NCBI GenBank assembly: GCA_038330365.1
Contig: JBBQNY010000085.1
Span: 1-11,674 of the forward strand
Length of the DNA stretch: 11,674 nt
Source: JBBQNY01 sp038330365
GTDB lineage: Bacteria; Pseudomonadota; Gammaproteobacteria; Xanthomonadales; Ahniellaceae
Reading direction: 5' to 3'
The position numbers were made by a program, and so were the translations under genes. A model generated the notes under the pieces. The model was not told the DNA's origin. It saw only the letters and a program-made list of their open reading frames with translations, and did no database searches. Of the stretch, positions 1 to 6,381 are shown piece after piece (the first letter of the stretch is position 1; each line of letters opens with the position of its first letter).

Positions 1-19
1 AAGCCGAGGTACATGCCAA

Positions 20-46
20 GCCACCCGACTATCGTTGCCGGGTGGC
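20..46 (-). terminator. Stem-loop downstream of the borosin-like operon
   Basis: GCCACCCG (20-27) and CGGGTGGC (39-46) form a perfect 8-bp stem around an 11-base loop, about 40 bases past the TAA stop of the last minus-strand gene. No U-rich run follows on the minus strand, so it is a poor intrinsic terminator. It may instead be a 3' stabilising hairpin or an entry point for Rho-dependent ending. I see no gene in the rest of 1-85. Confidence 0.3.
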
Positions 47-85
47 GACGGTAGATGCGGAACATCGACCGGCTCGGAAGACTGA

Positions 86-313
86 TTACGCGGCTAGCGA
101 ACGAATCCGATAGTTGACTTCATCGTCGTCGTCGCGGGAAGGCGATTCTTCGCGATCCTCGTCGTCCTTGGCCGGCGTCAACAGACAGGTAAGCCTGCCA
201 GTCGAGCCTAAAATCGACTGGACGCAAGCATCAGCCTCGATTCGAGAAGCACTTGAGTAACGCAGCAGCCCGTTTTTGCCAATGGCTTCGAGATTTGCAG
301 TCAGTTCACTCAT
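86..313 (-). CDS. Candidate borosin-like RiPP precursor B, acidic tail (75 aa)
   Basis: Last gene of the operon. I chose the ATG at 313 over a TTG 18 bases upstream because GGAG lies 9 bases before it. Residues 8-12 (LEAIG) fall in the same register as LETMG of the 86-aa peptide next door. A glycine and leucine pair follows (15-17), then the segment LRYSSA. A short hydrophobic stretch, LTCLLTPA (41-48), precedes a run of Asp and Glu (50-65) and a basic end. Known split-borosin precursors have a short helical recognition domain followed by a hydrophobic core near the C terminus, and both traits are visible here. About 19 residues found in peptide A between helix 1 and the LxC motif are missing, so the recognition domain looks shortened. 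The inferred role is a second methyltransferase substrate. It could also be a decayed precursor or a small acidic protein of unknown role. Confidence 0.6.
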   Translation of the reverse strand: MSELTANLEAIGKNGLLRYSSASRIEADACVQSILGSTGRLTCLLTPAKDDEDREESPSRDDDDEVNYRIRSLAA

Positions 314-347
314 GTTGTCTTGCTCCGTCAAGAATTCAGGAGATTCC

Positions 348-373
348 CGGGTCCGCGGCGAAGCCGGAACCCG
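348..373 (-). promoter_or_regulatory. Stem-loop between the two precursor genes
   Basis: CGGGTCCG (348-355) pairs with CGGAACCCG (365-373) with one bulged base, giving an 8-bp GC-rich stem 35 bases upstream of the ATG of the downstream peptide. No U-run follows on the minus strand. It could protect or process the mRNA, or lower expression of precursor B. The structure is visible in the sequence; the role is inferred. Confidence 0.35.
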
Positions 374-396
374 AGACCTGGAACGAAAACCTTTTA

Positions 397-657
397 TTAG
401 CTCGCTTTCGCGAGCAACCGCACTTCCGAATCAAACATTTCAGCTGCTTCGCAATCCGGCAGGACTAGGCCGCAGACGAGATGCGTGCGCGCTCTCAGAA
501 CCTCTGTCAGACCCGTGGCATTCCCAGTGAGAATTGCCCAACCCGCAGCCTGATCGACTGCATGGTCTGAAAGTGCACTGTAAAGCGCAGGCTTGGCAGC
601 ATTGAGGAGCCCAGGGGTCCGACCCATCGTTTCAAGAAAACTGATTGCACTACTCAT
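397..657 (-). CDS. Candidate borosin precursor A, SonA-like (86 aa)
   Basis: Small peptide directly downstream of the GNAT gene; its ATG overlaps that gene's TGA (ATGA, 654-657), so translation is probably coupled. CGGAG lies 11 bases upstream of the ATG. From memory, its layout resembles the Shewanella SonA precursor: an N-terminal helix with FLETMG (7-12), a Gly-Leu-Leu turn (16-18), a second helical part ending in AILTGNATGL (41-50) like the SonA AVMTGD segment, then a hydrophobic stretch LVCGLVLPD (60-68) and an acidic patch (CEAAE). In split borosins the first ~55 residues dock on the methyltransferase and backbone N-methylation falls on the hydrophobic segment; by analogy the core here would be about residues 58-68. 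The tail after the core (69-86) would be a follower. No signal peptide or membrane segment is visible. The peptide assignment is good; the exact core and modified residues are inference. Confidence 0.78.
   Translation of the reverse strand: MSSAISFLETMGRTPGLLNAAKPALYSALSDHAVDQAAGWAILTGNATGLTEVLRARTHLVCGLVLPDCEAAEMFDSEVRLLAKAS
400..415 (-). promoter_or_regulatory. GAAA-tetraloop hairpin at the end of the precursor A gene
   Basis: On the minus strand GCTCGC, loop GAAA, GCGAGC ends directly against the stop codon of the 86-aa peptide gene, followed by TAATAAAAGG with two tandem stops. The stem is 6 bp with a GNRA-type loop, a very stable form. It lies within the last codons (LAKAS). It could stabilise the 3' end of an mRNA that must make many copies of a precursor. 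It is too weak and has too little U to be a clear terminator. Confidence 0.35.
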
Positions 658-1253
658 TTCGAGTAAATCTCCGTTGATGGATTGACCTCAATAAAGCGAC
701 CGAAACTTAGCAACCAACATCCATGCAGCAAAGGGCCCGGCTCTATCTTGCGCACCCGGGTCGGAGAAAAGCCGATTCCGGCTGCCACGCGTTTCATGAT
801 CTGGTTATGCGATGAGCATTCCAGCCATAGTTCATCCAGCCCGAAAGCCGCGAACGCTGCGCCTACCAAGGCTCGGAAGGCTTCCTGCCCATAGCCTTTT
901 CCTGCAGCTTCGGACCTTAGCATGACTCCTACCTCGGCTTGGACCCCGTCCGGAGAAAATTGCACGATGCCGCAGATACCCACTGGCTGCCTCGTGGCGA
1001 CGTTTCTGAGGGCCAGTAGCACACGCTCGGGGGGGACGACGTCCCTGTCTCTGACCAGTTTGCAAAAGCTTCGCACGGCTCGCTCGGCAGTAAACGGCTT
1101 GCTAATGAAGCGCATCACCTCCGGATCGGTGTAGAGGGCGAGGAACAGCGACCGATCCTGCTCATTGACGCGTCGTGCCTGGAGTCGCTCCGTGTCAAAT
1201 TCGAGTTCCCACGGCGGGGTTGCCGCGAGTTCGGCAGCCCGAGCCGGCTTCAT
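654..1253 (-). CDS. GNAT N-acetyltransferase, RimJ/RimL type (199 aa)
   Basis: Acetyl-CoA-dependent acetyltransferase of the Acetyltransf_3 group. The N-terminal part shows the family opening TERLQARRVNEQD (21-33) and YTDPEVMRFI (41-50). Motif A is around VGVMLRSEAAGKGYGQEAFR (108-127), with the acetyl-CoA pyrophosphate loop at AGKGYG (117-122), where the usual Arg is Ala. The closing segment is HNQIMKRVAAGIGF (149-162). Its length is normal for the family. Its ATG overlaps the methyltransferase stop and its stop overlaps the start of the 86-aa peptide, each as ATGA; GGGAGG sits directly upstream. Being locked between the enzyme and its candidate substrate suggests a role in the same pathway, such as acetylating the peptide's N terminus or a side chain, or self-protection. 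RimJ/RimL relatives acetylate protein N termini, but sequence alone does not show the substrate here. Confidence 0.88.
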   Translation of the reverse strand: MKPARAAELAATPPWELEFDTERLQARRVNEQDRSLFLALYTDPEVMRFISKPFTAERAVRSFCKLVRDRDVVPPERVLLALRNVATRQPVGICGIVQFSPDGVQAEVGVMLRSEAAGKGYGQEAFRALVGAAFAAFGLDELWLECSSHNQIMKRVAAGIGFSPTRVRKIEPGPLLHGCWLLSFGRFIEVNPSTEIYSK

Positions 1254-2086
1254 CCTCCCGGAACCTCCGCATTATCCAGAGCCAGCAGTCGGGAGCGGAT
1301 TTCGGAATTGGGCTCCAATGGCCCAGCTGGCGGAAGTACCAGTGTGTCCTCCAGCGTGATCTCGGCTTGAGCCAAGTCCTGGAGACGAACGCGGGTCACG
1401 CGTGCCTTGCTGATCGGTAGGGTGGCGGTGCGATACACGATGATCTCGTGGTCGAGCGGGTAGTCGCGGGCCAGGACCTCGACGAGCAGTTCTCGATACG
1501 CGGGGCCGGTGGAGAATCGTGCGAGGGACTGGTCGCCGACCACGCCGACCTGCCAGAGCACCAGCGTGGCTGTGGGGTCGATGCGGCGCTTGTAGAACAG
1601 CAGCTGGCTGGCCTCGAAATGCTGGCAGCCGGTGCGGCCGGGATCGATGCCGAGGTCGGCGTAGAGGCAGTCCTCCGCCGAAATGCCGGGTTCCATGTGC
1701 GCCTCATAGCCTTCCGCGCGTGCGATTTCGATCGCCCGGTGCGGCGGCCAGGCGAACACGCCCGGGTGACCGTAGAAGGCGCCGCAGACGCGCTTGCCGG
1801 CGCGCACTTCGGTGAGCATCGCGTCCACCATGTTGCGGTAGGTGTGCATGCGCGAGGTGCCCTCGCTGTAGTACGGCTGCAGGCTGCGCACGTCGGGGTG
1901 CATCTCCTCGATCCAGCGCTCGACGATGCCGTCGGATACCGCGACGAACACGACATCGGCCTGCTCGATAAAGCTGCGTGCCAGCGGTGTGAGATGCGAG
2001 CCGAGCGTCATGCCGATGCCGACACAGGACAGGCTGCCGCGTTTCACGGGTGGCGTTGCCGGGGATTGCGGAACGGCTGGCGACAT
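1250..2086 (-). CDS. SonM-like borosin peptide alpha-N-methyltransferase (278 aa)
   Basis: Protein of the tetrapyrrole-methylase fold that uses SAM. It is not a cobalamin or siroheme enzyme: from memory it closely follows the stand-alone borosin enzyme SonM of Shewanella, sharing VGIG near the N terminus (22-25), FYGHPGVFAW (104-113), MEPGISAEDCLYADLGIDPG (131-150), HFEASQ (156-161) and YPLDHEIIVY (209-218). The catalytic trio known from the fungal enzyme OphMA (Tyr66, Arg72, Tyr76, spacing Y-x5-R-x3-Y) is matched by Tyr73, Arg79 and Tyr83. OphMA is fused to its substrate; this protein ends at the methylase domain plus a short tail, so the substrate must be separate, as expected of a split borosin. 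It is first in the operon and its stop overlaps the GNAT gene by ATGA. The ATG at 2086 has only a weak ribosome binding site. The first 16 residues are Pro-rich and precede the fold, so the true start could lie slightly downstream. Confidence 0.88.
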   Translation of the reverse strand: MSPAVPQSPATPPVKRGSLSCVGIGMTLGSHLTPLARSFIEQADVVFVAVSDGIVERWIEEMHPDVRSLQPYYSEGTSRMHTYRNMVDAMLTEVRAGKRVCGAFYGHPGVFAWPPHRAIEIARAEGYEAHMEPGISAEDCLYADLGIDPGRTGCQHFEASQLLFYKRRIDPTATLVLWQVGVVGDQSLARFSTGPAYRELLVEVLARDYPLDHEIIVYRTATLPISKARVTRVRLQDLAQAEITLEDTLVLPPAGPLEPNSEIRSRLLALDNAEVPGG

Positions 2087-2265
2087 CGAAAGTCACTGCG
2101 CGAGTGCGGAGTCGCCATCATGCGCAACTCGTGCGTCGAAAGGAACGTTCGTGAGGCGCCCATTACAGTCCGAAGGCATTGCTGGAGCGTTCGGACGGAT
2201 ACAGGGCGGGGCTTTCTGGAGGATGCGTCAACCGGGGCCTTCGCTGCAATCGCGCTGGTCGAGCC

Positions 2266-2293
2266 TGGATTCCCGCTTTCGCGGGAATGACGA
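2266..2293 (+). repeat. dRS3-like palindromic repeat, copy 1
   Basis: ATTCCCGC (2269-2276), loop TTTC, GCGGGAAT (2281-2288), flanked by TGG and GACGA. It matches the ATTCCC-N8-GGGAAT pattern of dRS3 elements known from Neisseria and seen in many other proteobacteria. It is identical over 28 bases to the second copy, in opposite orientation. Confidence 0.85.
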
Positions 2294-2520
2294 GGGCGGG
2301 GATAGGCCGGGAAAATCCAAATCCTGCGCGATTCAGAACCGTGCCTGACAGAAGGGCGCTTTCGCGTGACGAATCGGGGTGGGAGATCGCGCCAGGCCAG
2401 AGGCTTCTTGTTTCGATGCAATCGGGACGGGAGCGCGACATTTCCACGTGACACGGCTGTTCCGGTCGTTCCGGATTCACTCGGCGCCCCGCAGATGAGC
2501 GTCGCGCATCACTCTCATCA

Positions 2521-2548
2521 TCGTCATTCCCGCGAAAGCGGGAATCCA
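2521..2548 (-). repeat. dRS3-like palindromic repeat, copy 2 (inverted)
   Basis: Exact reverse complement of the copy at 2266-2293, with arms 2526-2533 and 2538-2545 and loop GAAA. The two copies face each other across 227 bp, which makes a 283-bp unit with inverted ends. Confidence 0.85.
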
Positions 2549-2671
2549 TGGTTGGACTCAGTCGAGCGATGGGAATTTATGCCGTTGCATCTGTCGGGCG
2601 CAGAGTTGCAAATGGTGCGCATGCTCGCCGGAATTTGCATCGTGGCGGAAGCTCAAAGCGCGCTGAGGTGA

Positions 2672-2727
2672 CATGACGCGGGGACTCGGATCCTCACCTC
2701 AGCCCCTCTCCCGGTGGGAGAGGGGCT
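2672..2727 (+). repeat. CATGACGCGGGG / CCCCTCTCCC stem-loop repeat, copy 1
   Basis: Begins CATGACGCGGGGACTCGG, continues with CCTCACCTC, and ends in a perfect 12-bp hairpin (2701-2712 with 2716-2727, loop GGT). Related copies lie at 6116-6172 (inverted) and 8123-8197. It sits 50 bp past the metF stop and may also serve as that gene's 3' hairpin, though no U-run follows. Confidence 0.8.
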
Positions 2728-2776
2728 TGCACGTGCGGGGGAGAGGGGCTTCAGCAATGCGCGCGCGGCGCCGGGA

Positions 2777-3598
2777 TCAGGCGAGGCGTTCGAGGACGGC
2801 GAGGGTGGGTTTGGCGAGATTGAGCGTGTAGAAGTGCAGGCCGGGGGCGCCGCCTTCGCGCAGGCGGCGCACGAGTCCGGCGACCAGATCCGCCGCGAAC
2901 TCCGCGATGGCTTCCCGGTCGTCGCCGAAGCCGCGCATGCGGCGCTCGACCCAGCGCGGAATCTCCGCGCCGCAGCTCTCGGAAAACCGCGACAGCTGGC
3001 TGAAGTTCGCGATCGGCATGATTCCCGGCGTGATCGGCACCGTCACGCCGGCCGCGCGCGCCTCGTCGACGAAATTGAAATAGGCGTCGGCGTTGTAGAA
3101 ATACTGGGTGATGGCGCCGTCCGCGCCGGCATCGATCTTGGCCTTGAAATTCCGGAGGTCGGCGCCTGCGTCCTGCGCCTGCGGATGGCATTCGGGATAG
3201 CAGCCGACTTCGATATGGAAGGCGTTGCCGTGTTCCTCACGGATAAAGGCAACGAGATCGCTCGCGTAGCGCAGCTCTCCCACACGCGCCATGCCCGACG
3301 GCATGTCGCCGCGTAGTGCGACCAGTCGTGTGCAGCCGAGCTTGCGGTAGGCGTCCAGCAGATCACGGATCTCCTGGCGCGTTCCGCCCATGCACGAGAT
3401 GTGGGGTGCAGCAGTGAGCTGGTGCTTGCGATGCAGCAGGTCGACGGTTTCCGACGTGTAGGAAAGCGTCGAACCGCCGGCACCAAAGGTCACCGAAACG
3501 TATTCGGGACCGTGAGCCCGGAGCTTGCGGGCGGTGCGTTCGAGTTGCGCGCGTTGTGCGTCGGTCTTGGGTGGAAAAAACTCGAACGAAAGCTGCAT
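2777..3598 (-). CDS. metF: 5,10-methylenetetrahydrofolate reductase (273 aa)
   Basis: Flavoprotein that reduces 5,10-methylene- to 5,10-methyl-tetrahydrofolate, the methyl donor for methionine synthesis; cytoplasmic TIM barrel. I chose the ATG at 3598 because it gives the normal family N terminus (SFEFFPPKT) and AAGGG lies 7 bases upstream; 44 more codons are open upstream but look non-coding. Residues matching the E. coli enzyme are Glu6 in FEFFPP (acid catalyst, Glu28 there), VSVTFGAGG (35-42), AAPHISC (63-69), Asp98 in ALRGDMP (Asp120 there), YPECHP (134-139), Gln165 in AITQYFY (Gln183 there), PITPGIMPI (188-196) and the closing HFYTLN (255-260). The length is usual for short bacterial MetF. 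It shares strand with ahcY and the operon at 86-2086 but is separated from both, so it is probably a single-gene unit. No SAH riboswitch or palindrome like that of ahcY is seen upstream. Confidence 0.95.
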   Translation of the reverse strand: MQLSFEFFPPKTDAQRAQLERTARKLRAHGPEYVSVTFGAGGSTLSYTSETVDLLHRKHQLTAAPHISCMGGTRQEIRDLLDAYRKLGCTRLVALRGDMPSGMARVGELRYASDLVAFIREEHGNAFHIEVGCYPECHPQAQDAGADLRNFKAKIDAGADGAITQYFYNADAYFNFVDEARAAGVTVPITPGIMPIANFSQLSRFSESCGAEIPRWVERRMRGFGDDREAIAEFAADLVAGLVRRLREGGAPGLHFYTLNLAKPTLAVLERLA

Positions 3599-3970
3599 GC
3601 ATGAACCCTTGATCGGCCACCGCGGCGCGATGGCGTGCGTGCCCCGAGTTGCAGGACCCCTTCGAACAATGCCACATCGACCGCATGATGCCCAGAACAC
3701 CGGCATGGACAGTTGGGCCGCGCATTGCATGCTCCCCGGGCAAGTGCACGCCGATGTCGGGCGGTCTATCGGTCGCGCTTCCGTCGTGTTGCGGCTCTCC
3801 TGGAAGGCGCATTTCCCCGGGTTGCAGGGGCGCCGCGTTTCAAGGCGGGCACTCGGGCGCGAAATCCGATACCTTTGGCGACCCGCGCTTCGCGTTCAGC
3901 GAGCCCGCGGCCGCCCCGGCGGCATTGCGGATCGCCCACGCCTACCGCGCCCCTCCCGGCCAGGTGTCCG
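3599..3970. other. Divergent intergenic region metF / degenerate GGDEF gene
   Basis: About 370 bp between two genes read outward, so it should hold both promoters. A frame is open in phase with the plus-strand gene back to 3713, but its translation is Arg-rich and without family features, so I treat it as non-coding. I see no clear promoter box, riboswitch or hairpin. Confidence 0.5.
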
Positions 3971-4585
3971 ATGCAGGAGAGTTCCAGCCACGCACTGCCT
4001 GAAGGTTTGCCGCAGCTTGCGCAGCAGCAGGTGGATCGGCGTGGGTGCGGCGCTCCGGGTCGACTGCTGCTGGTGATCGCGGGCCCCGAGCCGCACTGGC
4101 CTGCCGGCATGCCGGAGGATCGGTCCGTCCGCACGGAGATGCTGCGTCAGGTTGCGGAGCGTTTGCGACGCGCGGTGCGCGATCGCGATCTGGTGGAGCA
4201 GCGGGCCGACGGAAATTTCCTGATCGCACTGGTCGACTGTCTGCCCGAGCAGGCGGCAATCCGGTTGAACGGCCTGCTCAGAGGCGTGAGTCAGTCGCCG
4301 CTGGAAATCGGTGGGCACTCGATCGAAGTGGTGCTGGCGGCGGGTGCCGCGACTTTCTCGGAAATTCCGGGCGACGACAGTTCCTGCCAGCGCAAGGCGA
4401 TCAACCATGCGCTGGAGCGGGCCGGTGCAGCGCTCGCGGCTTCGCGGGCGCGTGGCAGCGATCGCGCTGTGCTGGTGCTGGATGGTCTGGAAACCGTGGC
4501 GGGTCATCCACTCGCGGCCGGTTCCTTCACCGAGATCCAGCGCGACGGGCCGACGCTCGGCGACAAGTCGGCCGCCCCCCGATAA
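3971..4585 (+). CDS. Degenerate GGDEF-domain protein with RxxD motif (204 aa)
   Basis: The body follows the GGDEF fold in order: beta strand RLLLVIAG (31-38), helix MLRQVAERLRRAVRDRD (57-73), then LVEQRADGNFLIAL (74-87) where cyclases have LVARxGGDEFxxL, later IEVVLAAGAATF (118-129) for the vtvSiGva strand, and a final AGAALAASRARGSDRAVLVL (151-170) in place of the alYrAKxxGrnrv helix and strand. The signature is ADGNF (79-83) and the upstream DxDxFKxxND metal and GTP motif is gone, so it should not make c-di-GMP. Arg70-x-x-Asp73 sits exactly where the cyclic-di-GMP inhibitory site lies. Degenerate GGDEF proteins that keep this site can act as c-di-GMP receptors; that role here is inferred. 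No membrane segment is visible. The ATG at 3971 has a weak AGG upstream. It probably forms an operon with the cyclase 58 bp downstream. Confidence 0.7.
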   Translation: MQESSSHALPEGLPQLAQQQVDRRGCGAPGRLLLVIAGPEPHWPAGMPEDRSVRTEMLRQVAERLRRAVRDRDLVEQRADGNFLIALVDCLPEQAAIRLNGLLRGVSQSPLEIGGHSIEVVLAAGAATFSEIPGDDSSCQRKAINHALERAGAALAASRARGSDRAVLVLDGLETVAGHPLAAGSFTEIQRDGPTLGDKSAAPR

Positions 4586-4643
4586 ATTCCCTGGAGCGTG
4601 CATCGGGGCGGGGTGGCAGGAAAATTGCTGACTCCGGTTATCC

Positions 4644-5879
4644 GTGAGTTCCTTTGCCGACACATTGCCTGACCCACCCGAGCTTTCCGAAGCGGCCGCG
4701 GCCACCGTGGACGCCGAGCAGCTGCGCCTCCGCCACGAAACGCGCGAGACGCACCAGCGCATGCGCCTCGGCGGACTTTTCTATGTCGTGGGCTGGATCT
4801 TTATTGTCGTCGACGGTGGGCCCACAGGGCAGCTCGCCTGGTCGGTGGGCGCCGTGCTGCTCGCGCTGGCTCTGGTGCGGCTGGCGTATCCCGCGCCGCC
4901 GGATGGCGACGCTATTTGTCTGCGGAGGTGGCTAACCGGTCCCTGGACGCTGATTCTTGCATCCTGCGCAACCTGGGGCGCGGCAACGGGATGGGTGCTC
5001 GCGCATCCGGAGTTCCTGGAGTCGCGGACAGTGCTGCTGTTCGGTGGTGTCGCCTTCGCTACCGCTTCGGCGCATTCCTTCTGCATGCGGCGGAGCTTTG
5101 CCGCCCTCACCGTGTTGCTGCTGCTGTTGCCCGCGCTGTGGGTCATTTTCCGGCAGCCCGAGTCGCACAACATTGCTTGGGCCCTGCTGGTGTACACCGG
5201 GTACGTCACACTCGTGATGTTGCGCAGCAATCGCGAGTGGAAACACCAGATCGATCTGGAGATCGAACTGCGCCGTCAGCGCAACCTCTACGCATTGCGC
5301 AGCCGGCGCGACGGGCTCACGGGCCTTGCCAACCGGATGCACTTTGACCAGGTTCTGCGTAAAGCCGTCGAGCGCGGCACAGCGGGGCCGATTCCCGTCA
5401 CCCTGATGTTGCTCGATCTGGATCACTTCAAGTCGATCAACGACCGTCACGGACACGCGCAGGGCGATGCGTGCCTGATCGCGTTCGCCGAGCGCCTGCG
5501 CACGGCCTTCGATGTGCCGGGCACGCTGGTCGCGCGCGTGGGCGGAGAGGAGTTCGCCATCCTGGGCTGGAGTCTGGAGTTCACGGACGCGTGCGCGCAG
5601 GCAGGCCGGTTTCGCGCGCAACTGGAGGCGATTCCGCTCGCGACGCCGAAGATGCAGCTGCCGGTGAGCGTGAGCGTAGGCGTGGCGGCGCACGTCGGCG
5701 CCGGCCAGCCGCCTGAAGTCGATCCTTTGCGCATCACCGCCAACCACGCGCGCGTCACGGAGGCCATGGAACGCCTGTACCGCGCCGCCGACCTCGCCCT
5801 CTACCGCGCCAAATCCGAGGGCCGCGGCCGGGTCTGCGTGGACGAGTCCCACCCCTTCGCGGTTTCGCAGGAAACGTAG
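4644..5879 (+). CDS. Membrane diguanylate cyclase, GGEEF (411 aa)
   Basis: Makes cyclic di-GMP from two GTP. The N-terminal half is a membrane sensor with about six hydrophobic segments (roughly 43-57, 64-82, 101-120, 128-147, 152-169, 177-194), not assigned to a named sensor family. A short charged linker (196-220) leads to the cyclase domain: DGLTGLANR (223-231), DLDHFKSIND (258-267), HGHAQGD (269-275), GGEEF (300-304), VSVSVGVA (341-348) and LYRAKSEGRGRV (387-397). All catalytic motifs are intact. The inhibitory RxxD site before GGEEF is absent (VPGT, 291-294), so product feedback through it is not expected. The start is GTG at 4644; a TGA at 4629 closes the frame upstream, no good ribosome binding site precedes the GTG, and the next Met is residue 40, directly before the first membrane segment. 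Coupled expression with the upstream degenerate GGDEF gene is likely. Confidence 0.92.
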   Translation: MSSFADTLPDPPELSEAAAATVDAEQLRLRHETRETHQRMRLGGLFYVVGWIFIVVDGGPTGQLAWSVGAVLLALALVRLAYPAPPDGDAICLRRWLTGPWTLILASCATWGAATGWVLAHPEFLESRTVLLFGGVAFATASAHSFCMRRSFAALTVLLLLLPALWVIFRQPESHNIAWALLVYTGYVTLVMLRSNREWKHQIDLEIELRRQRNLYALRSRRDGLTGLANRMHFDQVLRKAVERGTAGPIPVTLMLLDLDHFKSINDRHGHAQGDACLIAFAERLRTAFDVPGTLVARVGGEEFAILGWSLEFTDACAQAGRFRAQLEAIPLATPKMQLPVSVSVGVAAHVGAGQPPEVDPLRITANHARVTEAMERLYRAADLALYRAKSEGRGRVCVDESHPFAVSQET

Positions 5880-5996
5880 GGGCTGGCACTCCGGATTCGT
5901 GAGCGGGCTGTCGCGTGGTAAACGGGGTGCAGTCATGCGTGACGGGGGCACGAGATTCAGATCCACGTTTTGAGGCAAGCAGGCGTCCATGCGACG

Positions 5997-6040
5997 TCCG
6001 GCCGCCGCAGACAGCTCCCCTCGCCCCCCCGGGGAGAGGG
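5997..6040 (-). repeat. CCCCTCTCCC repeat family, partial copy with shared 3' end
   Basis: On the minus strand CCCTCTCCCC and GGGGCGAGGGGAGC form an imperfect hairpin, followed by TCTGCGGCGGCCGGA (6011-5997). The same 15 bases follow the hairpin of the copy at 8123-8197 (8183-8197), which shows common origin. Confidence 0.65.
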
Positions 6041-6115
6041 CAGCAATACTTGGCTCGACTGCCAGCTCCGTCTGAAACACTCATGCCCGTATGACGTCTT
6101 GATCCCGCGCGAAAC

Positions 6116-6172
6116 AAGCCCCTCTCCCGCCGGGAGAGGGGTTGGGGTGAGGGTCCGAGGCCCCGCGTCATG
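6116..6172 (-). repeat. CATGACGCGGGG / CCCCTCTCCC stem-loop repeat, inverted copy
   Basis: Read on the minus strand: CATGACGCGGGGCCTCGG, ACCCTCACCCC, then a hairpin made of 6119-6128 and 6132-6141 with loop GCC. It aligns along its length with the copies at 2672 and 8123. Confidence 0.8.
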
Positions 6173-6352
6173 TCTGACAACGCGAGGTCCCGAGCCGTAT
6201 ATGCCGGCTGCGCCCAAAAAAAAAGCACCCGATAAATCGCGTAAACCTTGTTTGATGAGCGCGCCGCTGGTCGAGCACGGATGCGGGTGCAGCCTTGGAG
6301 TACGAGCTTCGCAGGATCCGTGACGCCTTCGCGAGTGGCGCCAGGGCGCTGC

Positions 6353-6381
6353 AACGAAAACGGGCGCCTCGCGGCGCCCGT
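6353..6381 (-). terminator. Intrinsic terminator of ahcY
   Basis: On the minus strand ACGGGCGCC, tetraloop GCGA, GGCGCCCGT form a perfect 9-bp GC-rich stem (6360-6381), directly followed by TTTTCGTT. It lies 44 bp past the ahcY stop in the right orientation. Confidence 0.88.

Larger units (their letters stand above)
2087..2776. other. Non-coding, repeat-rich gap between metF and the borosin-like operon
   Basis: No convincing gene. Open frames here carry the HSRESGN or DSRFRGND pattern produced by translating the palindromic repeats. The stretch holds two inverted 28-bp palindromes and a stem-loop repeat, listed separately. The operon promoter should lie between 2087 and about 2260 on the minus strand. 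A TTGACG is present at 2231-2226, but no -10 box sits at proper spacing, so I do not call a promoter. Confidence 0.6.

Noticed and set aside
1250..2086. Cobalamin or siroheme biosynthesis methyltransferase
   Set aside because: It has the same fold, but no tetrapyrrole genes lie nearby, and the Y-x5-R-x3-Y spacing, the SonM-like segments and the adjacent small peptides fit a borosin enzyme better.
2198..2231. Promoter of the borosin-like operon (TTGACG with TGTATC)
   Set aside because: The spacing of 22 bases is too long for a sigma-70 promoter.
1448..2290. Long plus-strand open frame over the methyltransferase
   Set aside because: Antisense shadow in high-GC DNA; the minus frame has clear family motifs.
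2044..2671. Several small frames containing HSRESGN or DSRFRGND
   Set aside because: These strings are translations of the dRS3-like palindromes, a common annotation artefact.
3599..3730. 44-codon extension of MetF
   Set aside because: MetF family members start close to SFEFFPP, and the ATG at 3598 has its own AAGGG.
3713..3970. 86-codon N-terminal extension of the degenerate GGDEF protein
   Set aside because: Arg/Pro/Ala-rich without fold features; the ATG at 3971 gives a compact domain-length protein.
6216..6224. Run of nine A as terminator of either neighbour
   Set aside because: No adequate stem lies directly before it on either strand; ahcY already has a perfect terminator at 6353-6381.
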